Positions 44,480 to 53,522 are shown, counted from the stretch's first letter. The stretch: 64,000 nt of DNA from Flavobacteriales bacterium (GCA_018608405.1 JABAZP010000015.1:1-64000), one strand, 5' to 3'. Program-made: numbers and translations. Notes: generated from the letters alone by a model not told the origin.

Positions 44480-47397
44480 AGTTTAAAATAGTTTTTGTGT
44501 TGTTCTGTTTATTGACTGTAACTTCTTGTACATATCAGTCATCTCTTGAAAATGAAGTAGCCCCAAAAGGAGTGCTGCAATATGTGAATCCATTCATTGG
44601 AACTGGTGGTCATGGACATACCTTTCCTGGAGCAACTGCCCCTTTTGGAATGGTTCAGCTCAGCCCTGATACCCGTTTGGAAGGTTGGGATGGCTGCTCG
44701 GGTTATCATTATTCAGATTCAATCATTTATGGCTTTTCACACACACATTTAAGCGGCACAGGAGTTAGTGACTACGGTGATTTGCTGTTAATGCCTTCTC
44801 AGGGAGAAATATACTTTGACAACGGATACAAAAGCAATTCAAATAATAGCTATCGCTCAGCTTTCAGAAAGGAAACGGAGAAAGCTAGTCCGGGATTATA
44901 CCATGTAACGTTAGACAAACACGATATTGATGTTCGACTGGTTGCTGGAAAAAGAGCTGGGATTCATGAGTATACCTTCAATAAGGCCGGGGAAAGTCAC
45001 GTAATACTTGATTTAGCGCATCGCGACGAAGTGCTAAGCGATACGCTGATATTTTTAGAAGATGGAAAGGTAGAAGGAAAGCGTATTTCTGAAGCTTGGG
45101 CAACGGAACAGCATTTCTACTTTTCGTTGCAGTTCTCTAAACCGTATGAATCAGTGCAATTAGACTCTTCAGGTAAAAAGGCCGCATTTACATTTGATGT
45201 AGAGATTGAGGAAGCCATTCTTATAAAGGTTGGAATTTCAGCTGTGAGTATGGAAGGTGCTCGAAATAATTTGAATTCAGAGATTAAAGACTTTGATGTT
45301 GAGCAATTAAAAATAGCAACCGAGGCTACTTGGACAGCGGCCTTATCAAAAATTGAAGTAGAATCTGATCAAACTGATAAAAAGACCATCTTCTACACAG
45401 CCTTGTATCACACTATGATTGCTCCCAACTTATTTTCTGATGTGGATGGGAAATATCGCGGCATGGACTTAAAAGTTCATGAATCAGACCATGATGTGTA
45501 CACCGTTTTTTCTTTGTGGGATACGTTTAGAGCCGCTCATCCGCTGTACACGATTATTGAACAAGACAAAACCAAAGACTTTTTACAAACCTTCATGAAG
45601 CAATACGACGATAGAGGAATTTTGCCCATTTGGGAGTTGTCGGCCAACTACACCGGTTGTATGATTGGTTATCACGGTGTTTCTGTGCTTGCTGACGCTC
45701 AAGTTAAAGGAATTGAAGGTATTGATTGGAACAAAGCCTTAAAAGCGATGAAACACTCTGCGAATCAAAGTCATTTAGGATTAGAATCTTACCGCACCAA
45801 AGGTTTTATAGAAGTACAAGATGAGCCGGAGTCCGTCTCAAAAACATTGGAATACGCGTATGACGATTGGACCATTGCTCAAATGGCAAAGCGCATAGGA
45901 GATACAGCAACCTTCAATGAATTTATTCAACGAGCGCAGTATTACAAAAACATGTTCAATCCTGAAGTAGGTTTTATGCAAAGCAAAGCCAATGGCGGTT
46001 GGAGTGTAGGGTTTAATCCTGCAGAAGTAAATTTCAACTTTACGGAGGCTAATTCTTGGCAGTATAGCATGTTTGTTCCTCAAGATATTCAAGGCATGAT
46101 TAATTTATACGGTGGGAGTGATGCTTTTGAAAACAAATTAGACCAATTGTTTACCACTGAAATGAAGTTGGCCGGCCGTCATCAAGCGGATATTACAGGT
46201 TTGATTGGTCAATATGCTCATGGAAATGAGCCAAGTCATCACATGGCATATTTGTACAACGCTATTGGTAAAGCATATAAAACACAAGAAAAAGTCCATC
46301 AAATATTAACCGAGCAATATCAAAATGCACCCGATGGGTTGAGTGGCAATGAAGATTGCGGACAAATGTCTGCTTGGTACGTGTTAAGTGCAATGGGTTT
46401 TTATTCCGTTACGCCCGGAGAGGATTATTACGTCATTGGAACACCACATTTTGAATCAATTCAATTAAACTTGGAGAATGGTAAGCAATTCGTTGTGAAG
46501 GCAAATGGACGGAGTGCAAAGAACATTTACATACAGTCTGCAACTTTAAATGGCGACGTTTTAAATAGCACAAAACTTCCACACCAGGCAATTATGAATG
46601 GGGGGGAGCTAATTTTTGAAATGGGAGCCTCACCCAATAAAAACTGGGGAAGCGATAATTTGCCAGTGACGACGATTGAGCCTCAAAACCAAATGGTCGC
46701 AACTCCTTATTTTCTTGCACCAAGTAGAACCTTTACGGAAACGATGACAATTGCTGTAGCTTCTGTGGATATTGAGAGTCAGCTTTATGCGAAAGTAGGA
46801 GATAAGGCGTTTGAGCTCTATACAGGTCCAATTACGATAGACAAATCAACCGCATTCGAAGCTTATGCTGAAAAAAATGGAAAGAAAAGTTTCACGGTAA
46901 AGGGAGTGGATTATAAAAAAATCAAAGGAGGTCGATCTATAACATTGAGTACGGAATATGCGAATGAATATTCTGCCGGAGGAGATAACGGGTTGATTGA
47001 TTTGTTGCGTGGAAGCGAAAACTTTAGAACAGGTCAGTGGCAAGGGTACTCGGGTGAAAATTTAGTTGCTGTTGTTGATTTAGGCGAGATAGAACCTGTT
47101 TCAACTGTTACAGTTGGTGCGCTGCAAGACATTAAATCATGGATTTTCTATCCCAAGCAAGTAGCTGTTTCTATTTCTACAGATGGAAAGAACTTTAAGA
47201 AAGTGAAAACGATCAACAATGCCTTTTCCGATCGAGAATACGGTTCATTCACACAAGACTTTGTATTCAACTTTAGCACGCCTCTAAAAGCAAAATATGT
47301 AAAGGTAGAAGCTGAGAATTACGGTGAGATAGGCGATTGGCACTTAGGTGAGGGGAACACTGCTTGGTTGTTTGTGGATGAGATATTGATAGAGTGA
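44476..47397 (+). CDS. GH92 alpha-mannosidase lipoprotein with C-terminal binding module
   Basis: The 973-residue lipoprotein (signal IVFVLFCLLTVTSCTYQ) is a GH92 exo-acting alpha-mannosidase. Diagnostic motifs: VNPFIGTGGHGHTFPGAT, FSHTHLSGTGVSDYGDL, SLWDTFRAAHPLYTIIEQDK, GNEPSHHMAYLYNAIG and SGNEDCGQMSAWYVLSAMGF. It is Ca-dependent in known members. After about residue 720 come a chitobiase C-terminal-like region and a ~130-residue discoidin-like module with AGGDNGLIDLLRGSE, SWIFYPKQVAVSIS and WLFVDEILIE; the same module ends the GH20 enzyme below. It likely trims outer alpha-1,2/1,3/1,6-linked mannoses of N-glycans on the cell surface. Confidence 0.95.
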   Translation: MKFKIVFVLFCLLTVTSCTYQSSLENEVAPKGVLQYVNPFIGTGGHGHTFPGATAPFGMVQLSPDTRLEGWDGCSGYHYSDSIIYGFSHTHLSGTGVSDYGDLLLMPSQGEIYFDNGYKSNSNNSYRSAFRKETEKASPGLYHVTLDKHDIDVRLVAGKRAGIHEYTFNKAGESHVILDLAHRDEVLSDTLIFLEDGKVEGKRISEAWATEQHFYFSLQFSKPYESVQLDSSGKKAAFTFDVEIEEAILIKVGISAVSMEGARNNLNSEIKDFDVEQLKIATEATWTAALSKIEVESDQTDKKTIFYTALYHTMIAPNLFSDVDGKYRGMDLKVHESDHDVYTVFSLWDTFRAAHPLYTIIEQDKTKDFLQTFMKQYDDRGILPIWELSANYTGCMIGYHGVSVLADAQVKGIEGIDWNKALKAMKHSANQSHLGLESYRTKGFIEVQDEPESVSKTLEYAYDDWTIAQMAKRIGDTATFNEFIQRAQYYKNMFNPEVGFMQSKANGGWSVGFNPAEVNFNFTEANSWQYSMFVPQDIQGMINLYGGSDAFENKLDQLFTTEMKLAGRHQADITGLIGQYAHGNEPSHHMAYLYNAIGKAYKTQEKVHQILTEQYQNAPDGLSGNEDCGQMSAWYVLSAMGFYSVTPGEDYYVIGTPHFESIQLNLENGKQFVVKANGRSAKNIYIQSATLNGDVLNSTKLPHQAIMNGGELIFEMGASPNKNWGSDNLPVTTIEPQNQMVATPYFLAPSRTFTETMTIAVASVDIESQLYAKVGDKAFELYTGPITIDKSTAFEAYAEKNGKKSFTVKGVDYKKIKGGRSITLSTEYANEYSAGGDNGLIDLLRGSENFRTGQWQGYSGENLVAVVDLGEIEPVSTVTVGALQDIKSWIFYPKQVAVSISTDGKNFKKVKTINNAFSDREYGSFTQDFVFNFSTPLKAKYVKVEAENYGEIGDWHLGEGNTAWLFVDEILIE

Positions 47398-47572
47398 GGA
47401 ATGTAGAGTGAAGAATGAAGAATGTGGAATGTGGAATGGTTTTTCGAGTTGGGTGTTGTCTTTCATTTGTTTGAAGGAAAGCATTCTATTCCTAGATGAC
47501 CGATTGCCACACTCCATTTCACTCCATTCGCAATGACTTCAAGATAGACATTCATCATTCAAAGATTCGTAA
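47398..47572. repeat. Low-complexity and REP-like repeat between convergent genes
   Basis: About 47400-47440 is a run of degenerate GAATG(T/A)(A/G)GA(A/G)-type repeats (AGAATGAAGAATGTGGAATG). At about 47504-47535 is a sequence of the GATTGCCACACT...CGCAATGAC type, which resembles widespread bacterial intergenic repeats (GTCATTGCGA...GCAATC). No gene is present. Confidence 0.5.
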
Positions 47573-49567
47573 TTAATTAAACGCTACTTTAACAGAGTAG
47601 TATGCTACTTTTTCATTGCCGTAGTAATCGATGATGGACCAACTTGGCCCGGGCCAACAATCGTTCAGCTGCCAAAATAAGGTTCCCATGCAATGTGTTT
47701 GCTTTCGAATATTTGCATCTATGGCCATTTTTAAGCCTTTTGCTTGCGTTTCTTGACTCAGTTGTACAAAATCCTCAAAAGAAGCAGGCGCATCGTAATA
47801 CTGCTTGATATGCTTTTCAATAAGTCCATTTCCAATATAGCTCTTTTGTCGGTTTTGCATTACCCCTGAATTGAGGTATAAACTACTGTCGTGCATTACC
47901 TTTTTTAAGGTCTCCATACTTGGGAAAGACTGAAAACCATATTCTACCATGAAACGACCGACGTTGTTTTTAAAGTTTTCAAAAGGTTCTTTACCGTGCC
48001 AAACACCCCAATAGTGCATGCTTCCATGTTTGAAGTTTTCTTCGGTTCCCCAATTACTCAAGGGTGAAGTTGGAGTGTAGTCAATTGAAGGAGAGTGTTC
48101 TGAAACTAATTTAGGAATCAAATCACGAAACAAGTATTGCTGGTAGTCCCATATTTTTATCGAATCTTCTGTTGAGTAATTGTACTGTTGTTGCCAGCCC
48201 CAATTCTTCCAAGCGACTTCTTGCTCGTTATTGCCACACCATAATGCCAAGCAAGGATGACTTCTCAATCTCTTGATGTTATCGATTACTTCTTGGGTGA
48301 CATTGTCAGTAAATTCTTTTGATTCAGGATAAAGGCTCCCTGCAAACATAAAGTCTTGCCACACCAAAATACCGTATTTGTCGCATAAATCATAGAAGAT
48401 ATCCCGCTCGTAAATACCACCGCCCCAAACGCGTAACATGTTCATGCCAGCAGTTTTCGCCTGTAGAATTAACCTTTCATACTTGGCAGGCGTTACTCTT
48501 GAAAGAAAAATGTCTTGAGGAATATAATTGGCTCCTTGTGCAAAAAATTGCCTGCCATTGAGCTTAAAAAAGAACGAAGTTCCTTTAGCATCGGCTTCGT
48601 TGATTAGCTCAATGGTTCGAATTCCAAATTCCGTTTTACTGAAAAATGCCTTCTTTCCCTCTTTCGTTAAAAAGATAATTTGTTTGTAAAGATAATTAGG
48701 GTCTTCATTATTGATTGACCATAAATTAGGATTTCTTACTTGAAATGAATGTTTAACCGTGTTTATTCCTTCATTTAATTGTTTTACAATTCTAATTCCA
48801 TCAATCTCTAGCTCGTACTGACCTGCTGAAATTGCATCAATCTCAATCTCAGTTTCCATAAAAGCCAAGTTATCTTTAATCGATTTTGTGTAGGTATATA
48901 CATTCAGAATCCGAGCATAGTTCCAATCCACTAATTCAATGGGTTTCCAAATACCTGAAGTCACAAAACGAGGCCCAAAATCCCAACCAAATTGATAGGC
49001 AGCTTTTCGAGTAAAATTGGACACTTTTGTCTCAACATCAGCCGATTCATTTCCTGAGGGTAAGCGGTAAGGGTAATTTTCAACGGCCGCTTTGTTGTGT
49101 AAAACGGGCGACTCTAACTCAATTCTTAGTTCATTCGTACCAAGGTGAAGCAAATCCTGAACCAGCACTTCCCAAGATCGAAACATATTATTTGCAGTTA
49201 GAATCAACGTGTCGTTTAGAAATACGTTAGCGTAGGTATCTAGTCCATCAAACTTTAAACTGTTTCGCTGAGAAGAGAGATTTAAACTATCCACTTCAAA
49301 AGTCGTTCTATAGCTCCAATTTTTGTTTTCAATCCAACGTTGTTTGAGTTCGTTATTTTCAAAAAAGGGGTCCTCAATTTGTTGGTTGTTCAATAAATCC
49401 ATGTGAACGGAGCCTGGTACTTTAGCAGGGAACCATTCATTTTTACCCTGTTCGCTAAACTCCCAATTTCCCTCAAGTTGTTGTGATTGATAAATCACGC
49501 CTACTTCCTCCTGTTTACTGCAAGAAAGGAGAACAAATACAAGCGTCAAGTAAATAATATTTTTCAT
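47573..49567 (-). CDS. GH2 beta-mannosidase lipoprotein (C-terminally short)
   Basis: A 664-residue lipoprotein (signal TLVFVLLSCSKQE). The domain order is GH2 sugar-binding (about 30-200: GNWEFSEQGKNEWFPAKVPGSVHMDLL), Ig-like (about 200-300), and TIM barrel. Acid/base Glu sits in LALWCGNNEQEVAW and the nucleophile Glu in MVEYGFQSFPSM; FWQLNDCWPGPSWSIIDY closes the barrel. It cleaves the core beta-1,4 mannose from chitobiose. Usual GH2 beta-mannosidases have about 820-880 residues with further Ig domains; this one stops just after the barrel. It follows the CutC gene with a 4-bp overlap. Confidence 0.88.
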   Translation of the reverse strand: MKNIIYLTLVFVLLSCSKQEEVGVIYQSQQLEGNWEFSEQGKNEWFPAKVPGSVHMDLLNNQQIEDPFFENNELKQRWIENKNWSYRTTFEVDSLNLSSQRNSLKFDGLDTYANVFLNDTLILTANNMFRSWEVLVQDLLHLGTNELRIELESPVLHNKAAVENYPYRLPSGNESADVETKVSNFTRKAAYQFGWDFGPRFVTSGIWKPIELVDWNYARILNVYTYTKSIKDNLAFMETEIEIDAISAGQYELEIDGIRIVKQLNEGINTVKHSFQVRNPNLWSINNEDPNYLYKQIIFLTKEGKKAFFSKTEFGIRTIELINEADAKGTSFFFKLNGRQFFAQGANYIPQDIFLSRVTPAKYERLILQAKTAGMNMLRVWGGGIYERDIFYDLCDKYGILVWQDFMFAGSLYPESKEFTDNVTQEVIDNIKRLRSHPCLALWCGNNEQEVAWKNWGWQQQYNYSTEDSIKIWDYQQYLFRDLIPKLVSEHSPSIDYTPTSPLSNWGTEENFKHGSMHYWGVWHGKEPFENFKNNVGRFMVEYGFQSFPSMETLKKVMHDSSLYLNSGVMQNRQKSYIGNGLIEKHIKQYYDAPASFEDFVQLSQETQAKGLKMAIDANIRKQTHCMGTLFWQLNDCWPGPSWSIIDYYGNEKVAYYSVKVAFN

Positions 49568-50256
49568 TGAAAAAGGGCTGTAATCAATTCAATTTTAGAT
49601 TTGTTAGGTACAGTTGAAGCTCCCATTCCCAATTGATAAGGTTGTAAATCATGAGATGTAAAATGCAAGGCGGTAATACCTGATGAAGCTAATGCTTTTG
49701 CATTTAACGCATTCACACCACTTCCAGCCATGATTTCTAATTGTCCGGTTGCATATTCAACCAACTGCCTGATTTCTTCTATTCCTTCAATTGCTGTTGG
49801 TTTTCCTCCGGAGGTTAAAATCCGCTTGAAGCCAATATTAATCAATGATTCCAATGCTTCAATGGGCGAGTCAACAAAATCGAATGCTCGGTGAAAGGTA
49901 CATTCTAAACCATATTTTCGGGCTTCTTCTACCAAAGTGATATTTTGTTGAACATCAATTGAATTCTCTTTCGTTAGGCAGCCAAAAACAACTCCTTTTG
50001 CACCAGCTTCAGCTTGAAGTTGAATGTCTTTCAGCATCACTTCAAGTTCTACAGCAGAATAGACAAAGTCACCTTCCCTTGGACGAATCATAACATGTGT
50101 TTCAACTTGCGGTATGGTCGCGCAAATTGCTGTAATAGTAGGACTTGGCGTTAATCCGCCAACAGAAAGGGCAGAGCAGAGCTCAATTCGCTTGGCGCCA
50201 TATTGTTGGGCTAATTTTGCCCCTTTAAAAGAGTCTGTGCACAGTTCAAAAATCAT
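49564..50256 (-). CDS. cutC: CutC-family TIM-barrel protein
   Basis: A 230-residue CutC-family protein: IFELCTDSFKGAKLAQQYGAKRIELCSAL at the start, GLTPSPTITAICA, VMIRPREGDFVYS, FHRAFDFVDS, ILTSGGKPTAIEGIEE and MAGSGVNALNAKAL follow the family pattern. CutC is labelled copper homeostasis, but its biochemical activity is unsettled. Here it is locked between GH20 and GH2 genes with 4-bp overlaps on both sides (ATGA), so a task in N-glycan breakdown seems more likely than copper handling. No signal peptide: it is cytosolic, unlike its secreted neighbours. Confidence 0.9.
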   Translation of the reverse strand: MIFELCTDSFKGAKLAQQYGAKRIELCSALSVGGLTPSPTITAICATIPQVETHVMIRPREGDFVYSAVELEVMLKDIQLQAEAGAKGVVFGCLTKENSIDVQQNITLVEEARKYGLECTFHRAFDFVDSPIEALESLINIGFKRILTSGGKPTAIEGIEEIRQLVEYATGQLEIMAGSGVNALNAKALASSGITALHFTSHDLQPYQLGMGASTVPNKSKIELITALFQ

Positions 50257-52484
50257 CTTACAATTATTTCATCCATAAAGATCCATGCATCTGAACCTGC
50301 GGCTTCATGCCAATCGGGGACTTTTTTAATATTTTTTATACTTACCCTAAGGTATTTAGCATTGGTTTTCTTCTCATTTGTATATTGTATACCCAAGATA
50401 GATTTACCCCTTGTTTTGTTTTTATCTTTAAATGTGTTGGTATCCTTCTCGTACAACTTCCAACGCTTACCATTTTTTGAGTAATAAATTTTTACACCTT
50501 CGGGGAGGAAAATCCACGAATTGATATATTGATAAAAATTTAGCTCAACACCTTTGATTTCTATGACAGAATCAAACGTTAGAGTAATTTCTGCATCTGT
50601 TCCGTAAAAGCCTTGCCAACTTCCGTCTTTAAAGTCCAAAGTGCCTATTTTTCCATCAACCAGTCCAGTGTCTCCGCCGGCCGTGTAATAAGGACTATAC
50701 TGATCTTGGTAAGTAACCGCAGAGTGCAGACCTTTATGTATTTTAGTTTGAATGTATTCAACACTTCCATATGCTTTTCCATTTTTATAAGCTTGAACTC
50801 CTAAGTCTAAATCTTTCTCTAAGTATATTGGTCCTTTATACTCTTTGGTAGTGTTGAATCGATAGCCAACTTTCTCTTGGTATAAGATATTTATGTTTTT
50901 GTCTAAACTATTAATTGCTATGAACATAGAATCTCTCCTTGTGAATATTTCATAATAAAATGGTTCGCTTTCACTTCCGTAATTTACATTGTATTCACTA
51001 AGAATAGCATAATGCACTTGAACACGATCTCGAAATTCTTGAAAATCCTTTTCTCCTGAGCTCCAAAGTGCTTCCGCCATGCCTAGTATTCTTGGGAAAA
51101 CTTTGTAGTCCAATGTCTTTTCATCTGGCACATGTTCGGTCCACATGTTACATTCTCCACCAATAATATTGGCATGAAAATCAGATGATAAGTCAGTAGG
51201 AATTGGGTTGAAGCTGTAAATTTTCTCCAGATTAATGGCTTTCAAGTCGTAGTCTAAATAGGCATGTGAAGTAGGGGACATAATTACTTTGTTCCCTTGT
51301 TTTGCAGCGGCTATTCCGCCTTCAACTCCACGCCAAGACTGAACAATTGCTCCTTCGGTAAGGCCACCTTCTAAAATTTCGTCCCAACCAATGATTTCCT
51401 TTCCTTTTGAATTTAAAAACGTTTGAATTCGTTTGATGAAGTATGCTTGTAATTCATGTTCATCTTTTAAACCCTCTTCTTCAATTCTATTTTGGCATTT
51501 TGAGCATGCCTCCCAGCGTGATTTTGGTGCTTCATCGCCACCAATGTGAAGGTATTTCGAGGGAAATAAGTCAACAACCTCAGTTAATACATCCTCTAAG
51601 AAGGTAAAAACTGAATCATTGCCCGCACAATAAATTTCCTTGAAAACTCCCCAGTCGTTTGCAATAGCTACTTGTTTGCCAGTGCACGATAAATGTGGAT
51701 AAGCCGCAATAGCTGCTTGGGAATGGCCGGGCATTTCAATTTCAGGAATTACTTCAATGCCATTTTTCGAAGCATACGCTACAACTTCTCGAATGTCAGC
51801 TTTCGAATAAATTCCGCCGTATTCAGAACCATCCAGTTCAGTTCTTTTTGAGGCGATGGATTCTAATTTTGGGTATTTGTCAATGGCAATTCGCCAGCCT
51901 TGGTCTTCTGTCAAATGCCAATGCAAAACATTCATTTTGTACAAGGTAAGTAGGTCGATGTACTTTAGAATGGTTTCCTTCTCAAAGAAATGTCGAGAAC
52001 AATCGAGTAGGAAGCCTCGGTGCTTAAAGGAAGGGCTGTCTTCTATTTTACCTAATGGAAGTTTATAAATGTAGCTTCCTTCATCATTATTTAATAATAA
52101 TAGCTGTAAAAGGCTAGATATTCCATGGTTTAGTCCTGTTTGTGTACTAAAGTGCAAGGCGATTGTGTCTAAAGAAATAGTTAATGCGTACTCTTCTTGT
52201 TCGTAGGTTTCTGATTGGTTTAGAATGATTTTTTTAGCAAAAAAATTACCAACCTTAAGTTTGTTTTGTGTGAAATAGGTATTCAGCCGATTCGTATTCC
52301 AATCGCCGCTTCTGTTTTGAATGTCTATTCCTTGAGAAATGTACATCCATTTATGATGTTTCTGAAGCTTTAAGGGTTTTGGAATTATACCGTAATTGCC
52401 ATCATTCAACTGGTCTTGAGAAGCAACGGAAAGATTGAATATCAGTAAAATTAGTACAGTGGCAATTCTACCATTCCATTTCAT
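50253..52484 (-). CDS. GH20 beta-N-acetylhexosaminidase with C-terminal discoidin-like module
   Basis: From the ATG at 52484 (MKWNGRIATVLILLIFNLSVAS, signal peptide) it has about 743 residues; ATG 52493 and TTG 52496 are possible but less likely starts. It has a GH20b N-terminal domain (about 30-150), then the GH20 barrel with KYLHIGGDEAPKSRWEAC (catalytic Asp-Glu), LHWHLTEDQGWRIAIDKYPKL and the IIGWDEILEGG strand. The last ~150 residues match the GH92 tail: AGGDTGLVDGKIGT, INSWIFLPEGVKIYYS, WIFMDEIIVR. It removes terminal beta-GlcNAc. Its start overlaps the AGA gene by 17 bp. Confidence 0.93.
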   Translation of the reverse strand: MKWNGRIATVLILLIFNLSVASQDQLNDGNYGIIPKPLKLQKHHKWMYISQGIDIQNRSGDWNTNRLNTYFTQNKLKVGNFFAKKIILNQSETYEQEEYALTISLDTIALHFSTQTGLNHGISSLLQLLLLNNDEGSYIYKLPLGKIEDSPSFKHRGFLLDCSRHFFEKETILKYIDLLTLYKMNVLHWHLTEDQGWRIAIDKYPKLESIASKRTELDGSEYGGIYSKADIREVVAYASKNGIEVIPEIEMPGHSQAAIAAYPHLSCTGKQVAIANDWGVFKEIYCAGNDSVFTFLEDVLTEVVDLFPSKYLHIGGDEAPKSRWEACSKCQNRIEEEGLKDEHELQAYFIKRIQTFLNSKGKEIIGWDEILEGGLTEGAIVQSWRGVEGGIAAAKQGNKVIMSPTSHAYLDYDLKAINLEKIYSFNPIPTDLSSDFHANIIGGECNMWTEHVPDEKTLDYKVFPRILGMAEALWSSGEKDFQEFRDRVQVHYAILSEYNVNYGSESEPFYYEIFTRRDSMFIAINSLDKNINILYQEKVGYRFNTTKEYKGPIYLEKDLDLGVQAYKNGKAYGSVEYIQTKIHKGLHSAVTYQDQYSPYYTAGGDTGLVDGKIGTLDFKDGSWQGFYGTDAEITLTFDSVIEIKGVELNFYQYINSWIFLPEGVKIYYSKNGKRWKLYEKDTNTFKDKNKTRGKSILGIQYTNEKKTNAKYLRVSIKNIKKVPDWHEAAGSDAWIFMDEIIVR

Positions 52485-53463
52485 ACCCTGCATCAATTAG
52501 TTCTGCTTTTGCGTTATCTGTATAGGCGTAGTTAAAACCAGCGTAAGTAGAATATCCGCCTGCTTCTCCGTTTTTATTTAGGGCTAAGAAACCGACTTGC
52601 AAACCTTTCAAGTCTTTATGTTTTGCAATGATTCGTTCAACTGCTAGCTTGCAAGCTTCGTTAGGTGTTTTGCCTTGTCGCATTAGTTCTACTACCGTGT
52701 GACTTCCAGCAATGCGAATAACAGCTTCTCCCATGCCCGTAGCACAAGCTGCACCTATTTCATTGTCCACAAACAAACCTGCTCCAATAATGGGAGAGTC
52801 ACCGACGCGACCTGGCAATTTGTACGCCCAACCACTTGTGGTGCAAGCTCCTGAGAGATTTCCATCTTCATCTATCGCCAACATGCCAATGGTGTCGTGG
52901 TTTTCGTGATTGATTTCGGGTTTCTTTAACTCTTCTGTTGCTTTCCACTTTTCCCATGCAGTTTTTGCTTCGTCTGTTAATAAGTTCTTTTTTGGAAATC
53001 CTTTTTCGTAGGCAAATTCTTCTGCGCCTTTACCCACAATCATCACATGGGGTGTGCCTTCCATCACTTTCCGAGCAACAGAAATAGGGTTTTCAATGTT
53101 CTGCAAACAGGCTACAGCACCGCATTCACTTTCATGGTTCATGATGCACGCATCTAAGGTAACGTTGCCATCACGATCAGGGTTTCCGCCCAGTCCCACG
53201 CTTCTGTTGGTGGCATCCGATTCGGTAACTCTCACCCCTTGTTCAACTGCATCTAATGCTGATTTATTTGCCTTTAATAGAGACCAAGCTGCTTTGTTGG
53301 CGTCCATTCCGTGAATCCAAGTGGAAACCACTACTGGTTTTTTGATGGGAGAACTAGGTTGTTTGATGGTATTTCTCTCTGAGCTGGATGCAAATCCGGA
53401 TCTTGTAAACAATACGCCTAAAGAGGCTAATGCGGTTGAGCTAAGGAAGGTTCTTCTTTTCAT
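52468..53463 (-). CDS. N4-(beta-N-acetylglucosaminyl)-L-asparaginase
   Basis: The 331-residue Ntn-hydrolase carries the autocleavage site HENHDTIGMLAIDEDGNLSG, where Thr of DTIGM is the new N-terminal nucleophile, and GRVGDSPIIGAGLFVDNEIGA, CATGMGEAVIRIAGSHTVVELMR of the AGA family. It hydrolyses the GlcNAc-Asn linkage left after glycan trimming. The start KRRTFLSSTALASLGVLFTR resembles a twin-arginine or Sec signal with an RR pair, suggesting periplasmic export. It is the first gene of the AGA-GH20-cutC-GH2 operon. A terminator hairpin ends two bases before its ATG. Confidence 0.93.
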   Translation of the reverse strand: MKRRTFLSSTALASLGVLFTRSGFASSSERNTIKQPSSPIKKPVVVSTWIHGMDANKAAWSLLKANKSALDAVEQGVRVTESDATNRSVGLGGNPDRDGNVTLDACIMNHESECGAVACLQNIENPISVARKVMEGTPHVMIVGKGAEEFAYEKGFPKKNLLTDEAKTAWEKWKATEELKKPEINHENHDTIGMLAIDEDGNLSGACTTSGWAYKLPGRVGDSPIIGAGLFVDNEIGAACATGMGEAVIRIAGSHTVVELMRQGKTPNEACKLAVERIIAKHKDLKGLQVGFLALNKNGEAGGYSTYAGFNYAYTDNAKAELIDAGYEMEW

Positions 53464-53464
53464 A

Positions 53465-53505
53465 AAAAAAGGTTAACGTCAAGAACAGTGAAATTAACCT
53501 TTTTT
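53465..53505 (-). terminator. Terminator hairpin abutting the AGA start codon
   Basis: Stem AAAAAAGGTTAA / TTAACCTTTTTT (arms 53465-53476 and 53494-53505, loop 17 nt). Read on the minus strand the T-run leads directly into the ATG at 53463. It terminates the T9SS cargo gene and leaves no space for an ordinary leader or promoter of the N-glycan operon. Confidence 0.8.
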
Positions 53506-53522
53506 GATTGTTTTTATTACCG

